A DNA stretch of 44,571 bases, from positions 1-44,571 of the forward strand of contig QKGS01000073.1 of NCBI GenBank assembly GCA_003250355.1. The letters run 5' to 3'. Origin of the DNA: Bacteroidota bacterium (GTDB lineage: Bacteria > Bacteroidota > Bacteroidia > Bacteroidales > SZUA-534). Below the pieces are notes generated by a model, which did not search any database, was not told the origin of the DNA, and saw nothing but the letters and a program-made list of their open reading frames with translations. A program made the position numbers and the translations under genes. Positions 35,373 through 44,488 of this stretch are shown here, in pieces. Positions within the stretch are counted from its first letter, which is position 1. Every line of letters begins with the position of its first letter.

Positions 35373-36713
35373 ATGAATAAAACTTTTACTATAATAAGCA
35401 GAGAATACACAACCAGAGTGAGAAAGAAGTCGTTCCTGATTATGTGTATAATAGGGCCGCTACTATTTGCCGGTATGATGATAGTACCAACATATATGGC
35501 TCAAATGGAAGATACCGAAATGAAGATTATTGCAGTTGCCGATTCGTCGCATTTGTTTTATGGAGCGTTTCCTGAAACTGAGTATTTAAAATTTGAGTAT
35601 TTACCCAATGCCGACCTTAATAAATACAAAAATGAGTTTCACAACAGTCGCTATTATGCACTTTTATTTATAAGCCATGTAGTGGTTAGCTCACCCAATG
35701 CTGTGCATATGTACAGCAACAAATCGCCGGGGCTTGGTGTACGAATGCATATAGCCAACACTATTGAAAAAAAGCTTGAAAGTGATAAGCTTAAAACATT
35801 TGGCATAACACAGGAAACTCTGAATGCTGTTAAAACTAACATTACAGTACGTTCGGTAAAGCTATCGGAAAGTGGCGATGAAAAAGAGAGTAACTTTACC
35901 CTTGCAATGATAGTGGGCTATGTGGTTGGTTTTCTTATATATTTTACTCTGTTCTTTTCGGGAACTCAGGTTATGCGGGGTGTGATAGAGGAAAAATCGA
36001 ACAGGATTATTGAAGTTATAATTTCATCGGTAAAGCCTTTTCAGTTACTTATGGGTAAAATACTTGGAGTAGGTATGGTTGCATTAACACAATTTGCTAT
36101 TTGGATAGTTCTTACAATTGGAATAAGTGCAATAGTATCGCCAATGTTTATGCCCGATGTTGAAAACCTTAATGAAACTGTGAGGATTCAGGATTTTATG
36201 GATACAGGTAGCTCAATAGCAACCCAACAGGTTGATACCGACTTAATAAACCGGGAACTTACCGGAATGCTATTATCGCTACACAATATTGACTTTGCTG
36301 TAATTATACTATCATTTATATTCTTCTTTTTAGGCGGATACTTCCTTTATGGTTCACTATTTGCTGCGGTAGGTTCAGCAGTTGATGGCGATACTGATAC
36401 TCAACAATTTATGTTACCTGTAACTTTACCGTTAATATTTGCCATATTTGTAATGATAAATACTGTACAAAACCCTGAAAGCGCCCTTACCTACTGGTGC
36501 TCAATTATTCCATTTACATCGCCTATTGTAATGATGGCACGAATACCGTTTGGTGTTCCATATTCCCAGATTTTTTTATCGGCAATGTTGCTTATCATTA
36601 CTTTTATTATATTTACGTGGTTAGCTTCGAAAGTATATCGTACAGGAATACTTATGTACGGCAAAAAACCAAGTTGGAAAGAAATGTACAAATGGATTAA
36701 GTATAAAAACTAA
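35373..36713 (+). CDS. NatB-like ABC exporter permease (ABC-2 type)
   Basis: The 446-residue protein starts MNKTFTIISREYTTRVRKKSFLIM, the standard cytoplasmic start of ABC-2 permeases. One helix follows, then a ~140-residue periplasmic domain, then five helices (MIVGYVVGFLIYFTLFFSG, the signature GVIEEKSNRIIEVIISSVKPFQLLMGKILGVG, and others). A second extracellular stretch (residues ~265-305) interrupts the C-terminal half. It forms the membrane part of the exporter with the preceding ATPase; the 1-base gap implies coupled translation. The Ppx-like gene starts 31 bases later and is probably cotranscribed. Confidence 0.87.
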   Translation: MNKTFTIISREYTTRVRKKSFLIMCIIGPLLFAGMMIVPTYMAQMEDTEMKIIAVADSSHLFYGAFPETEYLKFEYLPNADLNKYKNEFHNSRYYALLFISHVVVSSPNAVHMYSNKSPGLGVRMHIANTIEKKLESDKLKTFGITQETLNAVKTNITVRSVKLSESGDEKESNFTLAMIVGYVVGFLIYFTLFFSGTQVMRGVIEEKSNRIIEVIISSVKPFQLLMGKILGVGMVALTQFAIWIVLTIGISAIVSPMFMPDVENLNETVRIQDFMDTGSSIATQQVDTDLINRELTGMLLSLHNIDFAVIILSFIFFFLGGYFLYGSLFAAVGSAVDGDTDTQQFMLPVTLPLIFAIFVMINTVQNPESALTYWCSIIPFTSPIVMMARIPFGVPYSQIFLSAMLLIITFIIFTWLASKVYRTGILMYGKKPSWKEMYKWIKYKN

Positions 36714-36744
36714 GACATTTCAAAATATTATAAAAATAAACTGC

Positions 36745-37674
36745 ATGAAAATTGGTATAATAGATTTAGGTACAAATACATTTAACCTGTTAATAGCAGA
36801 AATAAAAGAAGACCAGACATTTGAAACATTGCTGAACACCAAATCGGCAGTAATGCTTGGTGAAGAAGGGATAAACGAAGGTTATATATCGGAAAAAGCA
36901 TTAAACAGAGCATATACCGTTTTACGCGGATTCCGACAACTTATTAATGAGTTTAAATGTGAAAAAACTGTTGCATTCGGAACATCGGCAATTCGTTCGG
37001 CTACTAATTCGGGACCCTTTATTAACAAGGTTTCGGAAGAACTAAATATCCAGATAGAGACTATTTCGGGGCAGCAGGAAGCTGAGTATATATACCAGGG
37101 GGTTTCGCAGGCTATTCAGTTTACCGACGACAGTTTTCTGATAATGGATATTGGCGGAGGAAGTATCGAATTTATTATTGCCAACAAAGATATAGTTCTG
37201 TGGAAACAAAGTCTTCAGCTTGGCGGTGCCCGACTACTCGATATGTTTAAACCATCGGACCCTATTAAGCAGGAAGAGATTGATAAACTCATGCACTACT
37301 TAAAACTGGAACTTACCCCATTACGCGAAGCTATAATGCAGTTTCCGGTAACTCGCTTAGTTGGTTCATCGGGAGCATTCGACAGCTATGCTGAAATGAT
37401 ATATTTTGAAAAAACAGGGCTAATGCTCCCAAAATCAACTTTAAGATATTTTATAACCCTTCAGGAATTTAAACAATTGTTGGAAATATTGCTTAAATCG
37501 AACCGTACACAGCGCGACAATATGCCGGGGCTCGACCCTGTTCGTGTTAACACTATTGTAGTGGCTGCCATTTTAACAAAAGCTGTTCTCGATATTACAA
37601 AGGTATCAACCATTATTCAGGCTTCATTTGCATTAAAAGAAGGTGTAGCTGTTAAACTGGCAAAGCATATTTAG
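36745..37674 (+). CDS. Ppx/GppA family phosphatase
   Basis: Ppx/GppA enzymes hydrolyse inorganic polyphosphate or pppGpp. The 309-residue protein covers the sugar-kinase/HSP70-like double domain: IDLGTNTFNLLIAE (phosphate 1), AFGTSAIRSATN, ETISGQQEAEYIYQGV with the catalytic Glu, and DIGGGSIEFI (phosphate 2). It lacks the C-terminal HD domains of the ~510-residue E. coli enzymes, so it is the short form common in Bacteroidota. It is followed by a response regulator after a single base (TAG-T-ATG), suggesting a shared role in stress or phosphate signalling (inference). Confidence 0.88.
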   Translation: MKIGIIDLGTNTFNLLIAEIKEDQTFETLLNTKSAVMLGEEGINEGYISEKALNRAYTVLRGFRQLINEFKCEKTVAFGTSAIRSATNSGPFINKVSEELNIQIETISGQQEAEYIYQGVSQAIQFTDDSFLIMDIGGGSIEFIIANKDIVLWKQSLQLGGARLLDMFKPSDPIKQEEIDKLMHYLKLELTPLREAIMQFPVTRLVGSSGAFDSYAEMIYFEKTGLMLPKSTLRYFITLQEFKQLLEILLKSNRTQRDNMPGLDPVRVNTIVVAAILTKAVLDITKVSTIIQASFALKEGVAVKLAKHI

Positions 37675-37675
37675 T

Positions 37676-38848
37676 ATGGCTAGAGTGTTAGTTGTTGACG
37701 ATGAGCGCAGTATCAGAAATTCATTAAAAGAGATTCTTGAATACGAAAAGCACGAAGTTATTCTTGCCGAAAATGGCACAGAAGCTATTGATACATTGCG
37801 GTCGAACGAATTTGATGTAATGCTTCTTGATATTAAAATGCCGGGCATAGATGGAAACGAAGTACTCGATGAGGTAGTACAATCGTATCCGGGGTTACCT
37901 GTTATTATGATATCGGGGCATGGCAATGTTGATACTGCTGTTGCAGCTATAAAAAAAGGAGCTTACGACTTTATAGAGAAGCCTCTTGACCTGAACCGAT
38001 TGCTTGTTACACTACGCAATGCTATGGACAGAAAAGAACTGGTTCATGAAACCAAAGTATTACGTAAAAAAATAAGTAAAAACTATGAAATGGTTGGCGA
38101 CTCACCTGCTATATCGCAAATAAAAGATATGATAGAGCGAGTAGCACCAACCGATGCCCGTGTACTTATAACAGGCGAAAATGGTACCGGCAAAGAAGTT
38201 GTTGCCAGGTGGTTACACGATAAAAGCCCAAGAGCCGACAAACCTTTTGTTGAGGTTAACTGTGCAGCAATCCCTTCTGAGCTAATTGAAAGCGAATTGT
38301 TTGGACATGAAAAAGGGGCATTTACCTCAGCCAATAAACAACGCAAAGGAAAGTTTGAACAAGCCGACGGAGGTACAATATTCCTCGACGAAATAGGTGA
38401 TATGAGCCTATCGGCACAGGCTAAAGTATTAAGAGCCTTACAAGAAAATAAAATAACAAGGGTAGGTAGCGACAAAGATATAAATGTAGATGTGCGTGTA
38501 CTGGCAGCTACCAATAAGAACCTTAAAGAAGAGATAGAGACAAAACAATTTCGCGAAGACCTTTACCATAGATTAAGTGTAATACTGATTCATGTACCTA
38601 CTCTTAATGAACGCAAAGACGATATTCCCTTACTTGCCGATTATTTTATAACTCAGATATGTAATGAATACGGCGTACCAAAAGTTGAGATTGAAAAAAA
38701 CGCATTGGAAGAACTGCAAAAAATAAACTGGACAGGAAATATACGCGAATTCAGAAATGTAATTGAACGCTTACTAATACTCTGTAATAAAAAAATAGAG
38801 AAAAAAGATGTGGAACTATACGCTCGCCCTTTAGGTGGAGTAGAATAG
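37676..38848 (+). CDS. Sigma-54-type response regulator lacking a DNA-binding domain
   Basis: The 390-residue protein has a receiver domain (VVDDERS, phospho-acceptor Asp52 in LLDIKMPGIDG, Lys in IEKPLD). A full AAA+ domain follows: GENGTGKEVVARWLH Walker A, ELFGHEKGAFTSA, GGTIFLDEIGDM Walker B, and NWTGNIREFRNVIERL. The sigma-54 contact loop reads GAFTSA instead of GAFTGA (Ser218). The protein stops after KDVELYARPLGGVE, without the Fis-type helix-turn-helix of NtrC (~450-470 residues). It therefore probably acts from solution or through a partner. No histidine kinase gene is adjacent. A good terminator follows. Confidence 0.9.
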   Translation: MARVLVVDDERSIRNSLKEILEYEKHEVILAENGTEAIDTLRSNEFDVMLLDIKMPGIDGNEVLDEVVQSYPGLPVIMISGHGNVDTAVAAIKKGAYDFIEKPLDLNRLLVTLRNAMDRKELVHETKVLRKKISKNYEMVGDSPAISQIKDMIERVAPTDARVLITGENGTGKEVVARWLHDKSPRADKPFVEVNCAAIPSELIESELFGHEKGAFTSANKQRKGKFEQADGGTIFLDEIGDMSLSAQAKVLRALQENKITRVGSDKDINVDVRVLAATNKNLKEEIETKQFREDLYHRLSVILIHVPTLNERKDDIPLLADYFITQICNEYGVPKVEIEKNALEELQKINWTGNIREFRNVIERLLILCNKKIEKKDVELYARPLGGVE

Positions 38849-38885
38849 AAGATATTTCGCATAAAAAGCAAGCCACTTTTGGTAC

Positions 38886-38935
38886 AAATGAACACTAATT
38901 AAAATCGCCCTAAGGAAATCAATTAGTGTTCATTT
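38886..38935 (+). terminator. Terminator after the response-regulator gene
   Basis: AAATGAACACTAATT and AATTAGTGTTCATTT form a perfect 15-bp stem with a 20-base loop, followed by a T-rich tail on the plus strand. It closes the exporter-Ppx-regulator transcript. Confidence 0.7.
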
Positions 38936-38976
38936 TTGTCTTTGTTATTTTATGCTAACAACATATAAACTTACTG

Positions 38977-40857
38977 CTATTCCCCTGCCCACCAGTCTGC
39001 TATTTGTTTGTTTGAATATTTTATATCAGAAAATATAGCAGATGCTCCATTCCCTACCGGCGATTGAACACAAAAACCAACTTTCAGAGTATCAATTTTT
39101 TGCAAAGCAAATGATCGAATCAGAAACCACTCTACTCCATTGGCTGAATAATAGAGAGTAAACGAATGGTACTTTAAATTACCGGCTATTTTATAGTACA
39201 CATAGTTAGTATCTACAAGCATTGAGTTACAGTCGTCGGCAATAGTGTTGCAAACTACCGAAACAACACGAGAGTGATTCTGATAATCTTTTTCAAAGCA
39301 AAATTTTGCCCAATGTAATGAGTCGTTGTAAATAATAAGGTCGCCTGCATCCCATTTTGCATCAAAGCTGCATGATATTTTAGCCGACAATACAAAATTT
39401 GAATCGGGAGTGAATAGTAAGCGTGGCGATTTGTTGGTTATATAATTGCCATCGGCAGAACGGAATAGATCGCTTTGAGGAGGAGATGAAAATTGCAACT
39501 CATTGGGTGAATTAATTTTAAAGCTGTCATATTGGTTACTAAACGACATTTGGTAAGGTATGGCATCAATTTTATATGTTTGGCTATAAGAAATAAATGA
39601 AATAGAAAGAAGTATTATTAAAAAGAACCACTTGTTTATTGACAATTTCCTAGGCTTCTCTTCTTTTTGAATATGAATAAATGCAGGTTTAAGGCTTTTG
39701 TTTAATGACGGAATATTTAACCAGGTTAAAGTATGCCATAATTTCTCAAGCGGTCCTTGTTTGAATATTTTGAACCAAATATTGCATAGAACTATAAATA
39801 ACATTACCAGTACAAGGCCTAACAACAAACTGTAAAATATATTTAACTTGTATGCCAATCCTAAACCGTAAGGATAAAACAATAAACCACCGGCAAGAGA
39901 CTGCATTATATAATTTGAAAGACTCATACGCCCATATGAATTAAGAGGTTTGGTTATAATTTTGAATATTTTAGTATATGAAAGTATAACAAATAATGAA
40001 ACCATAGATAGTATTTGAAACAGATTCTTCCATACCTCGGTTAATACTCTTGCTCTGTATATAAATGGCCCTTGCTCCGATTCTAAAGAATAGTGTACAA
40101 CCAGTACTAATGAAAACATAATAAGAGAGGGAATTAATATGAGCATAAACTTCTGTAAATTCTGTTTAGTGTGTTCAAAAATATTAATTCGCCCCAAATA
40201 TAGTCCGAGTGCAAATAAACCAATGGTTTGTAGGATTCTGCCTGTTTGCAACGACCATACAAATGTGCTAATAGCTCCGCTATATGAGTATTTTACCATA
40301 TTAATTACTGAACCGTCGTGAATATAGCCTACAACATTATTCCACAAATTAGCAGTATTTATTACAGGTACTATATATGTACTGTCAATATATGTTCGTA
40401 CGGCATAGTAAACTTCGAGCGGTTGTAACAGAAATATAATTGAGAATATAAGCACTGCTTTATTGCTGAGTTTTCTTATAAAAAACAACGATGGTGACAA
40501 AATAGCGTATATTAATAATATTTCGCCCGGAAACAAAATTGAGTTTATCCAACCAAACCCAAACAATAAAACCATTCGCCATAAAAAGCGAGAGCCAAAA
40601 TCGATCCCCTTACTTGCCTGTTTGGAATATTGCAGGTGAAAAGTAAAACCAAAAAGTAAAGCAAAAATTCCATAAGCTTTACTGCCAAATATAAAGAACA
40701 TGGTATTCCATATATTATTATTCATACTTGCCATTTCAACCGATTGTTGAGCCGCATCGGGATATACATAAAAGTTAAAATGCTCTATACTATGTAATAA
40801 TAGTATACCTATAATTGCAAAACCTCGTAATGCATCTACTGTTTGAATTCTTTTCAT
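38977..40857 (-). CDS. DUF418 (YeiB-like) membrane protein fused to a DUF1349-like secreted domain
   Basis: Residues 1-~390 form a YeiB/DUF418-type multi-helix membrane protein: VDALRGFAIIGILLLHSIEHFNFY, IFALLFGFTFHLQ, and the DUF418 signature NSYGRMSLSNYIMQSL near residue 310. After a basic linker (KPRKLSINK), residues ~408-427 (WFFLIILLSISFISYSQ) look exactly like a Bacteroidota signal peptide ending in SYSQ. Residues ~428-626 resemble DUF1349 (SCSFDAKWDAGDLIIYNDSLHWAKFCFEKD, ending FSDIKYSNKQIADWWAGE), a jelly-roll domain. Together they look like a fusion of two genes in which the second gene's signal peptide became a membrane segment. The activity is unknown; DUF418 proteins resemble membrane acyltransferases. 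Confidence 0.75.
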   Translation of the reverse strand: MKRIQTVDALRGFAIIGILLLHSIEHFNFYVYPDAAQQSVEMASMNNNIWNTMFFIFGSKAYGIFALLFGFTFHLQYSKQASKGIDFGSRFLWRMVLLFGFGWINSILFPGEILLIYAILSPSLFFIRKLSNKAVLIFSIIFLLQPLEVYYAVRTYIDSTYIVPVINTANLWNNVVGYIHDGSVINMVKYSYSGAISTFVWSLQTGRILQTIGLFALGLYLGRINIFEHTKQNLQKFMLILIPSLIMFSLVLVVHYSLESEQGPFIYRARVLTEVWKNLFQILSMVSLFVILSYTKIFKIITKPLNSYGRMSLSNYIMQSLAGGLLFYPYGLGLAYKLNIFYSLLLGLVLVMLFIVLCNIWFKIFKQGPLEKLWHTLTWLNIPSLNKSLKPAFIHIQKEEKPRKLSINKWFFLIILLSISFISYSQTYKIDAIPYQMSFSNQYDSFKINSPNELQFSSPPQSDLFRSADGNYITNKSPRLLFTPDSNFVLSAKISCSFDAKWDAGDLIIYNDSLHWAKFCFEKDYQNHSRVVSVVCNTIADDCNSMLVDTNYVYYKIAGNLKYHSFTLYYSANGVEWFLIRSFALQKIDTLKVGFCVQSPVGNGASAIFSDIKYSNKQIADWWAGE

Positions 40858-41062
40858 ATCGCAATTTTTTTCAGTTTTTAATAATTGATTTTCACACCAT
40901 GCAAGTTATTCATATATTTAGTTCAAATTATGATTTTGCATATTTCAAAAAGTAAACATATATATATTCATATACGATAAATTACTAAACAAATACAAAA
41001 CATTATTTACTTATTATATTCTATATCAACACTATATTAAAATATTTTAAATTCTATTAAAT

Positions 41063-42658
41063 ATGTATATTAGTAAACAAAAAAGTATATTGTTCTTTAT
41101 GTTTTGTTCAGTTCTTTTTATTCATAATACAGTTGGATATTCTCAGAATGAACAAAGCAATAATTATAACGATACTATATACAGGCTTGAAAATTTATTT
41201 AATGAAAGCATTGAACATTGCGACACAAACAGTTCGTTACAATATCTGTTGCAATTGGGAAATATTTATTCGCACCGAGCACTATATGCCAATGCTTATG
41301 AGAACTATTGGAATGCACTACTTATGGCAGAACAATATCACGATTCTATATTGCTATCGCAGGTATATGACGGAATAGGATGGTTATATAGTTTTTATTT
41401 GCGTAACGACGAAGCTTTAGAATACTATAATAAATCGTTAAGGCTGAGAAGGGAACTTGTAAACAGTAACAGAGCTACTCCAAATTTTCTTATATCGGCA
41501 TATTTGAGTTTAACAACGTTTTACAGGGAGTCGGGTAATTTCGATATGAGCAAAATATATATCGACAGTTGTTATTCAATATATTATAGTCATAATGCTA
41601 CACTACAAAACGATGTATATATTAAAGCCGAACTTGCATATTACAACTTAAATATTGGAAAGAACTGGATAGCCATATCGCTGATGAACGAAACCCAAAA
41701 GTGGTTTAGTGAAAACAATCCATCGTATCTTATTATATTATATAAGTTTATGGCCGATGCATATATGGCCGACAATCAATATAACCGAAGTGAGTTCTAC
41801 TATAAACAGGCACTAAACTATGCCAGAAACAGTTCAAATCATACAAATTATATACCTATGATATATGAAAATATGGCGGAACTGTATAAAACTCAGAACA
41901 GATATAAAGAAGCTTATGAAAGTATATCAAAAGCAAAAAAGCACGAATTATTTTTATTTGACAGTCGAAGCCTTAATAACAGACCTTTGCTTGAAATATC
42001 GGATAACTATAAAAAAGAGCTTGAATTACGTAAAGAGCTTATACAGCAACAAAAAATTGAAAAATTGGAACACGATAAGAAAGTTGGTTTTTATGAAAAT
42101 TTATTTCTTTTATCGGTTATGGTTTCTCTTATTGTATTTGGTTTGCTATGGCGACGAGCAATACGGTTAAAACATAAAGCCGACAAGGCAATTGCAATAA
42201 AACAAAAAGAACTGGAAGCTCAGAAAAGCAAGGAGTTGCTTGAGATGAAGAATAAAGAACTTGCATTATCGGCATTGCAGTTGGTTGAGAAAGATAAACA
42301 TTTAGATGAGTTGAAGACAAAACTACTAGAACCTAAGCATTTGCCCGAAAAGGCGGAAATAAGAAAATTGTTTAAAACCGTTTCGGTTAATTATAGTCAT
42401 AACTGGAAGGAATTTGAAGCCCGTTTTGTTGAGGTTAATACAGGGTTTTATACTACTTTAACCAATAAGTTCCCAGAACTTACAAAGGGTGAATTAAAGT
42501 TGTGTGCACTTATTAAATTAAACTTTTCGAGTAAGGAGATGGCTTCATTGCTAGGCTCAGGAGTAGAAAGTATTCATACCTTACGCCACAGGTTGAGAAA
42601 AAAACTTGGTCTTGACCGTTCCGATAATTTAACTCAATTTCTCAATTCTATAGGATAA
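41063..42658 (+). CDS. TPR membrane-bound transcriptional regulator with LuxR-like HTH
   Basis: The 531-residue protein begins with a signal peptide (ILFFMFCSVLFIHNTVGYSQ). About six TPR-like repeats follow in the periplasm (e.g. YANAYENYWNALLMAEQ, NRSEFYYKQALNYARN, RYKEAYESISKAKKHE), then a charged coiled coil and one membrane helix (ENLFLLSVMVSLIVFGLLW, ~345-363). The cytosolic part is a coiled coil (~370-430) and a C-terminal helix-turn-helix: FPELTKGELKLCALIKLNFSSKEMASLLGSGVESIHTLRHRLRKKLGL, LuxR-like. It is a one-component signal transducer from periplasm to DNA; target and signal are unknown. It is followed after 14 bases by the pseudouridine synthase. Confidence 0.85.
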   Translation: MYISKQKSILFFMFCSVLFIHNTVGYSQNEQSNNYNDTIYRLENLFNESIEHCDTNSSLQYLLQLGNIYSHRALYANAYENYWNALLMAEQYHDSILLSQVYDGIGWLYSFYLRNDEALEYYNKSLRLRRELVNSNRATPNFLISAYLSLTTFYRESGNFDMSKIYIDSCYSIYYSHNATLQNDVYIKAELAYYNLNIGKNWIAISLMNETQKWFSENNPSYLIILYKFMADAYMADNQYNRSEFYYKQALNYARNSSNHTNYIPMIYENMAELYKTQNRYKEAYESISKAKKHELFLFDSRSLNNRPLLEISDNYKKELELRKELIQQQKIEKLEHDKKVGFYENLFLLSVMVSLIVFGLLWRRAIRLKHKADKAIAIKQKELEAQKSKELLEMKNKELALSALQLVEKDKHLDELKTKLLEPKHLPEKAEIRKLFKTVSVNYSHNWKEFEARFVEVNTGFYTTLTNKFPELTKGELKLCALIKLNFSSKEMASLLGSGVESIHTLRHRLRKKLGLDRSDNLTQFLNSIG

Positions 42659-42672
42659 TTTACGAATCTGTT

Positions 42673-44304
42673 ATGCAACAAGCCGAATTTATAAGGTTTA
42701 AGGGTGATATCAGCAATATTGCTGTACCTGAAAAGTTTACTAACCCATTCGATTACGAGCCTTGTGAACTAAGTAGAATAGCCGTAGCTGAGTTGCAGCA
42801 ATGCCTTAGCAATAAAAATACAAAAGGTAAAATGTTTGGTGTTTTGGTTGTAAAATCATTAGATGGCGAACTTGGTTATTTGGCTGCTATTTCGGGTAAA
42901 AATGATATTGTATTGCCTGTTGTATTGGTTCCCCCTGTTTTCGATTTATATAACGAGGAAAGCTTTTACACTAAAGGGGAAGCTGAATTAACAGCATTGA
43001 ATAATAATATTGCTGAGTTAGAGAATAGCAATAGATATACAGAGGGTTTGCAAAGGGTAATAAGAATACAGTTTGAGGCGAATACTAAAATAAACAATTT
43101 CAAGAAACATATTAGAGAGGCAAAACTCAAAAGAAAAGAGTTGCGGACTGAAGCAATAAAAACTATGAGCAATGAGTCATTTTTGCAATTCGACAATGAA
43201 CTTACTAAAGAGAGTATGTGGCAAAAAGCTGAACTTACGAGGTTAAAAAGTTATTGGAAGCAAAAGGTTTTGGAAGTTCAGAGCAATTATTATGAGCAAA
43301 TAAAATACATTAATGAGTTAAAAAGCGAGCGGGCAAGAAAATCAGCATTTTTACAAAAAAAGCTGTTTGAGAGTTATTCATTCTTTAATGCCTTAGGTGA
43401 ACAAAGAAATTTGATTGATATTTTTTCAAAAACCGACCAAAAAGTACCACCTTCGGCAGCAGGCGATTGCGCTGCTCCAAAGTTACTGCAATTTGCGTAT
43501 AAGTATAATTATATACCTGTGGCAATGGCAGAGTTTTGGTGGGGATTGCCTCCTGTATCAGAAATACGCCGACATGGACATTATTACCCGGCATGCCGCT
43601 TAAAATGCCAACCTATATTAGGACATATGCTTAAAGGTATAACCATTTACAATAATGAAAAACCTGCGATTGATAATAAGAAAATAACAATAGAAATAGT
43701 ATATGACGATGAGTACATAGCGGTAATAAATAAGCCTGTAGGTTTGTTATCGGTACCCGGTAAAATCGACAATGAGAGCGTTTATAGCTTAATGAAGAAT
43801 ATATACCCTAAAGCTACCGAGCCACTTATTGTTCACAGGCTAGATATGGCTACTTCGGGATTAATGATAATTGCTAAAACTAAAGATGTTCATGAGCATT
43901 TGCAAAAGCAGTTTTTAAATAACACTATACAAAAACGATATGTAGCGATTGTAAACGGATACATTGCCAATAACGAAGGAGTTATTGAACTACCGCTGCG
44001 TGTTGATTTAAACGACCGCCCCCGACAAGTTGTATGTTACGAATATGGCAAGCCGGCAAAAACTATCTGGAGGGTTGTAGAGCGATATGAAGATAAAACA
44101 AAGGTACACTTTTTCCCTGTTACAGGACGTACTCACCAGCTTAGAGTACATTCGGCACACCATTTGGGGCTAAATACTCCAATTGTGGGCGATGAACTAT
44201 ACGGAACAAAGGCTACCCGCTTATGTCTTCACGCCGAAACAATAAAATTTACCCATCCGGTATGGAATAAGAATATAAGTTTTAAGGTTGAAGCTGAGTT
44301 TTAA
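42673..44304 (+). CDS. RluA-family pseudouridine synthase with long N-terminal extension
   Basis: The C-terminal ~215 residues are a RluA-type pseudouridine synthase: IVYDDEYIAVINKPVGLLSVPGK, the catalytic motif VHRLDMATSGLMIIAKT (Asp391), KRYVAIVNG, and VTGRTHQLRVHSAH. The N-terminal ~330 residues hold FTNPFDYEPCELSRIAVAELQ, a long coiled coil (~100-235) and a conserved-looking segment PPSAAGDCAAPKLLQFAYKYNYIPVAMAEFWWG. This architecture is typical of a Bacteroidota/gammaproteobacterial subgroup. The total of 543 residues is about twice that of E. coli RluA. The RNA target is unknown (rRNA or tRNA). The extension probably serves RNA recognition (inference). Confidence 0.88.
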   Translation: MQQAEFIRFKGDISNIAVPEKFTNPFDYEPCELSRIAVAELQQCLSNKNTKGKMFGVLVVKSLDGELGYLAAISGKNDIVLPVVLVPPVFDLYNEESFYTKGEAELTALNNNIAELENSNRYTEGLQRVIRIQFEANTKINNFKKHIREAKLKRKELRTEAIKTMSNESFLQFDNELTKESMWQKAELTRLKSYWKQKVLEVQSNYYEQIKYINELKSERARKSAFLQKKLFESYSFFNALGEQRNLIDIFSKTDQKVPPSAAGDCAAPKLLQFAYKYNYIPVAMAEFWWGLPPVSEIRRHGHYYPACRLKCQPILGHMLKGITIYNNEKPAIDNKKITIEIVYDDEYIAVINKPVGLLSVPGKIDNESVYSLMKNIYPKATEPLIVHRLDMATSGLMIIAKTKDVHEHLQKQFLNNTIQKRYVAIVNGYIANNEGVIELPLRVDLNDRPRQVVCYEYGKPAKTIWRVVERYEDKTKVHFFPVTGRTHQLRVHSAHHLGLNTPIVGDELYGTKATRLCLHAETIKFTHPVWNKNISFKVEAEF

Positions 44305-44403
44305 ACTTTCTAATTTCATATAATAAACAGATTACATAAATAATTATTGCTGTTAAATAAAAGTATTGTAAGTATATTATCTGCGTGTAAGTGTTTATTA
44401 AAA

Positions 44404-44430
44404 AAGCAGTTCTCTTTTAGAAAACTGCTT
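44404..44430. terminator. Terminator between convergent genes
   Basis: AAGCAGTT and AAACTGCTT form an 8-bp stem with a T tract after it on the minus strand (TTTTTT) and a shorter one on the plus strand. It probably serves the T9SS gene on the minus strand and possibly the synthase gene. Confidence 0.6.
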
Positions 44431-44450
44431 TGTAATTATGTCGAAGCATA

Positions 44451-44475
44451 GGGGCTGCAATTCAAATTGCAGCCC
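44451..44475. repeat. GC-rich palindrome, possibly REP-like
   Basis: GGGCTGCAATT and AATTGCAGCCC form an 11-bp inverted repeat with almost no loop and no T tract. It is more like an intergenic REP palindrome than a terminator. Confidence 0.4.
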
Positions 44476-44488
44476 TAATATAATTTTA

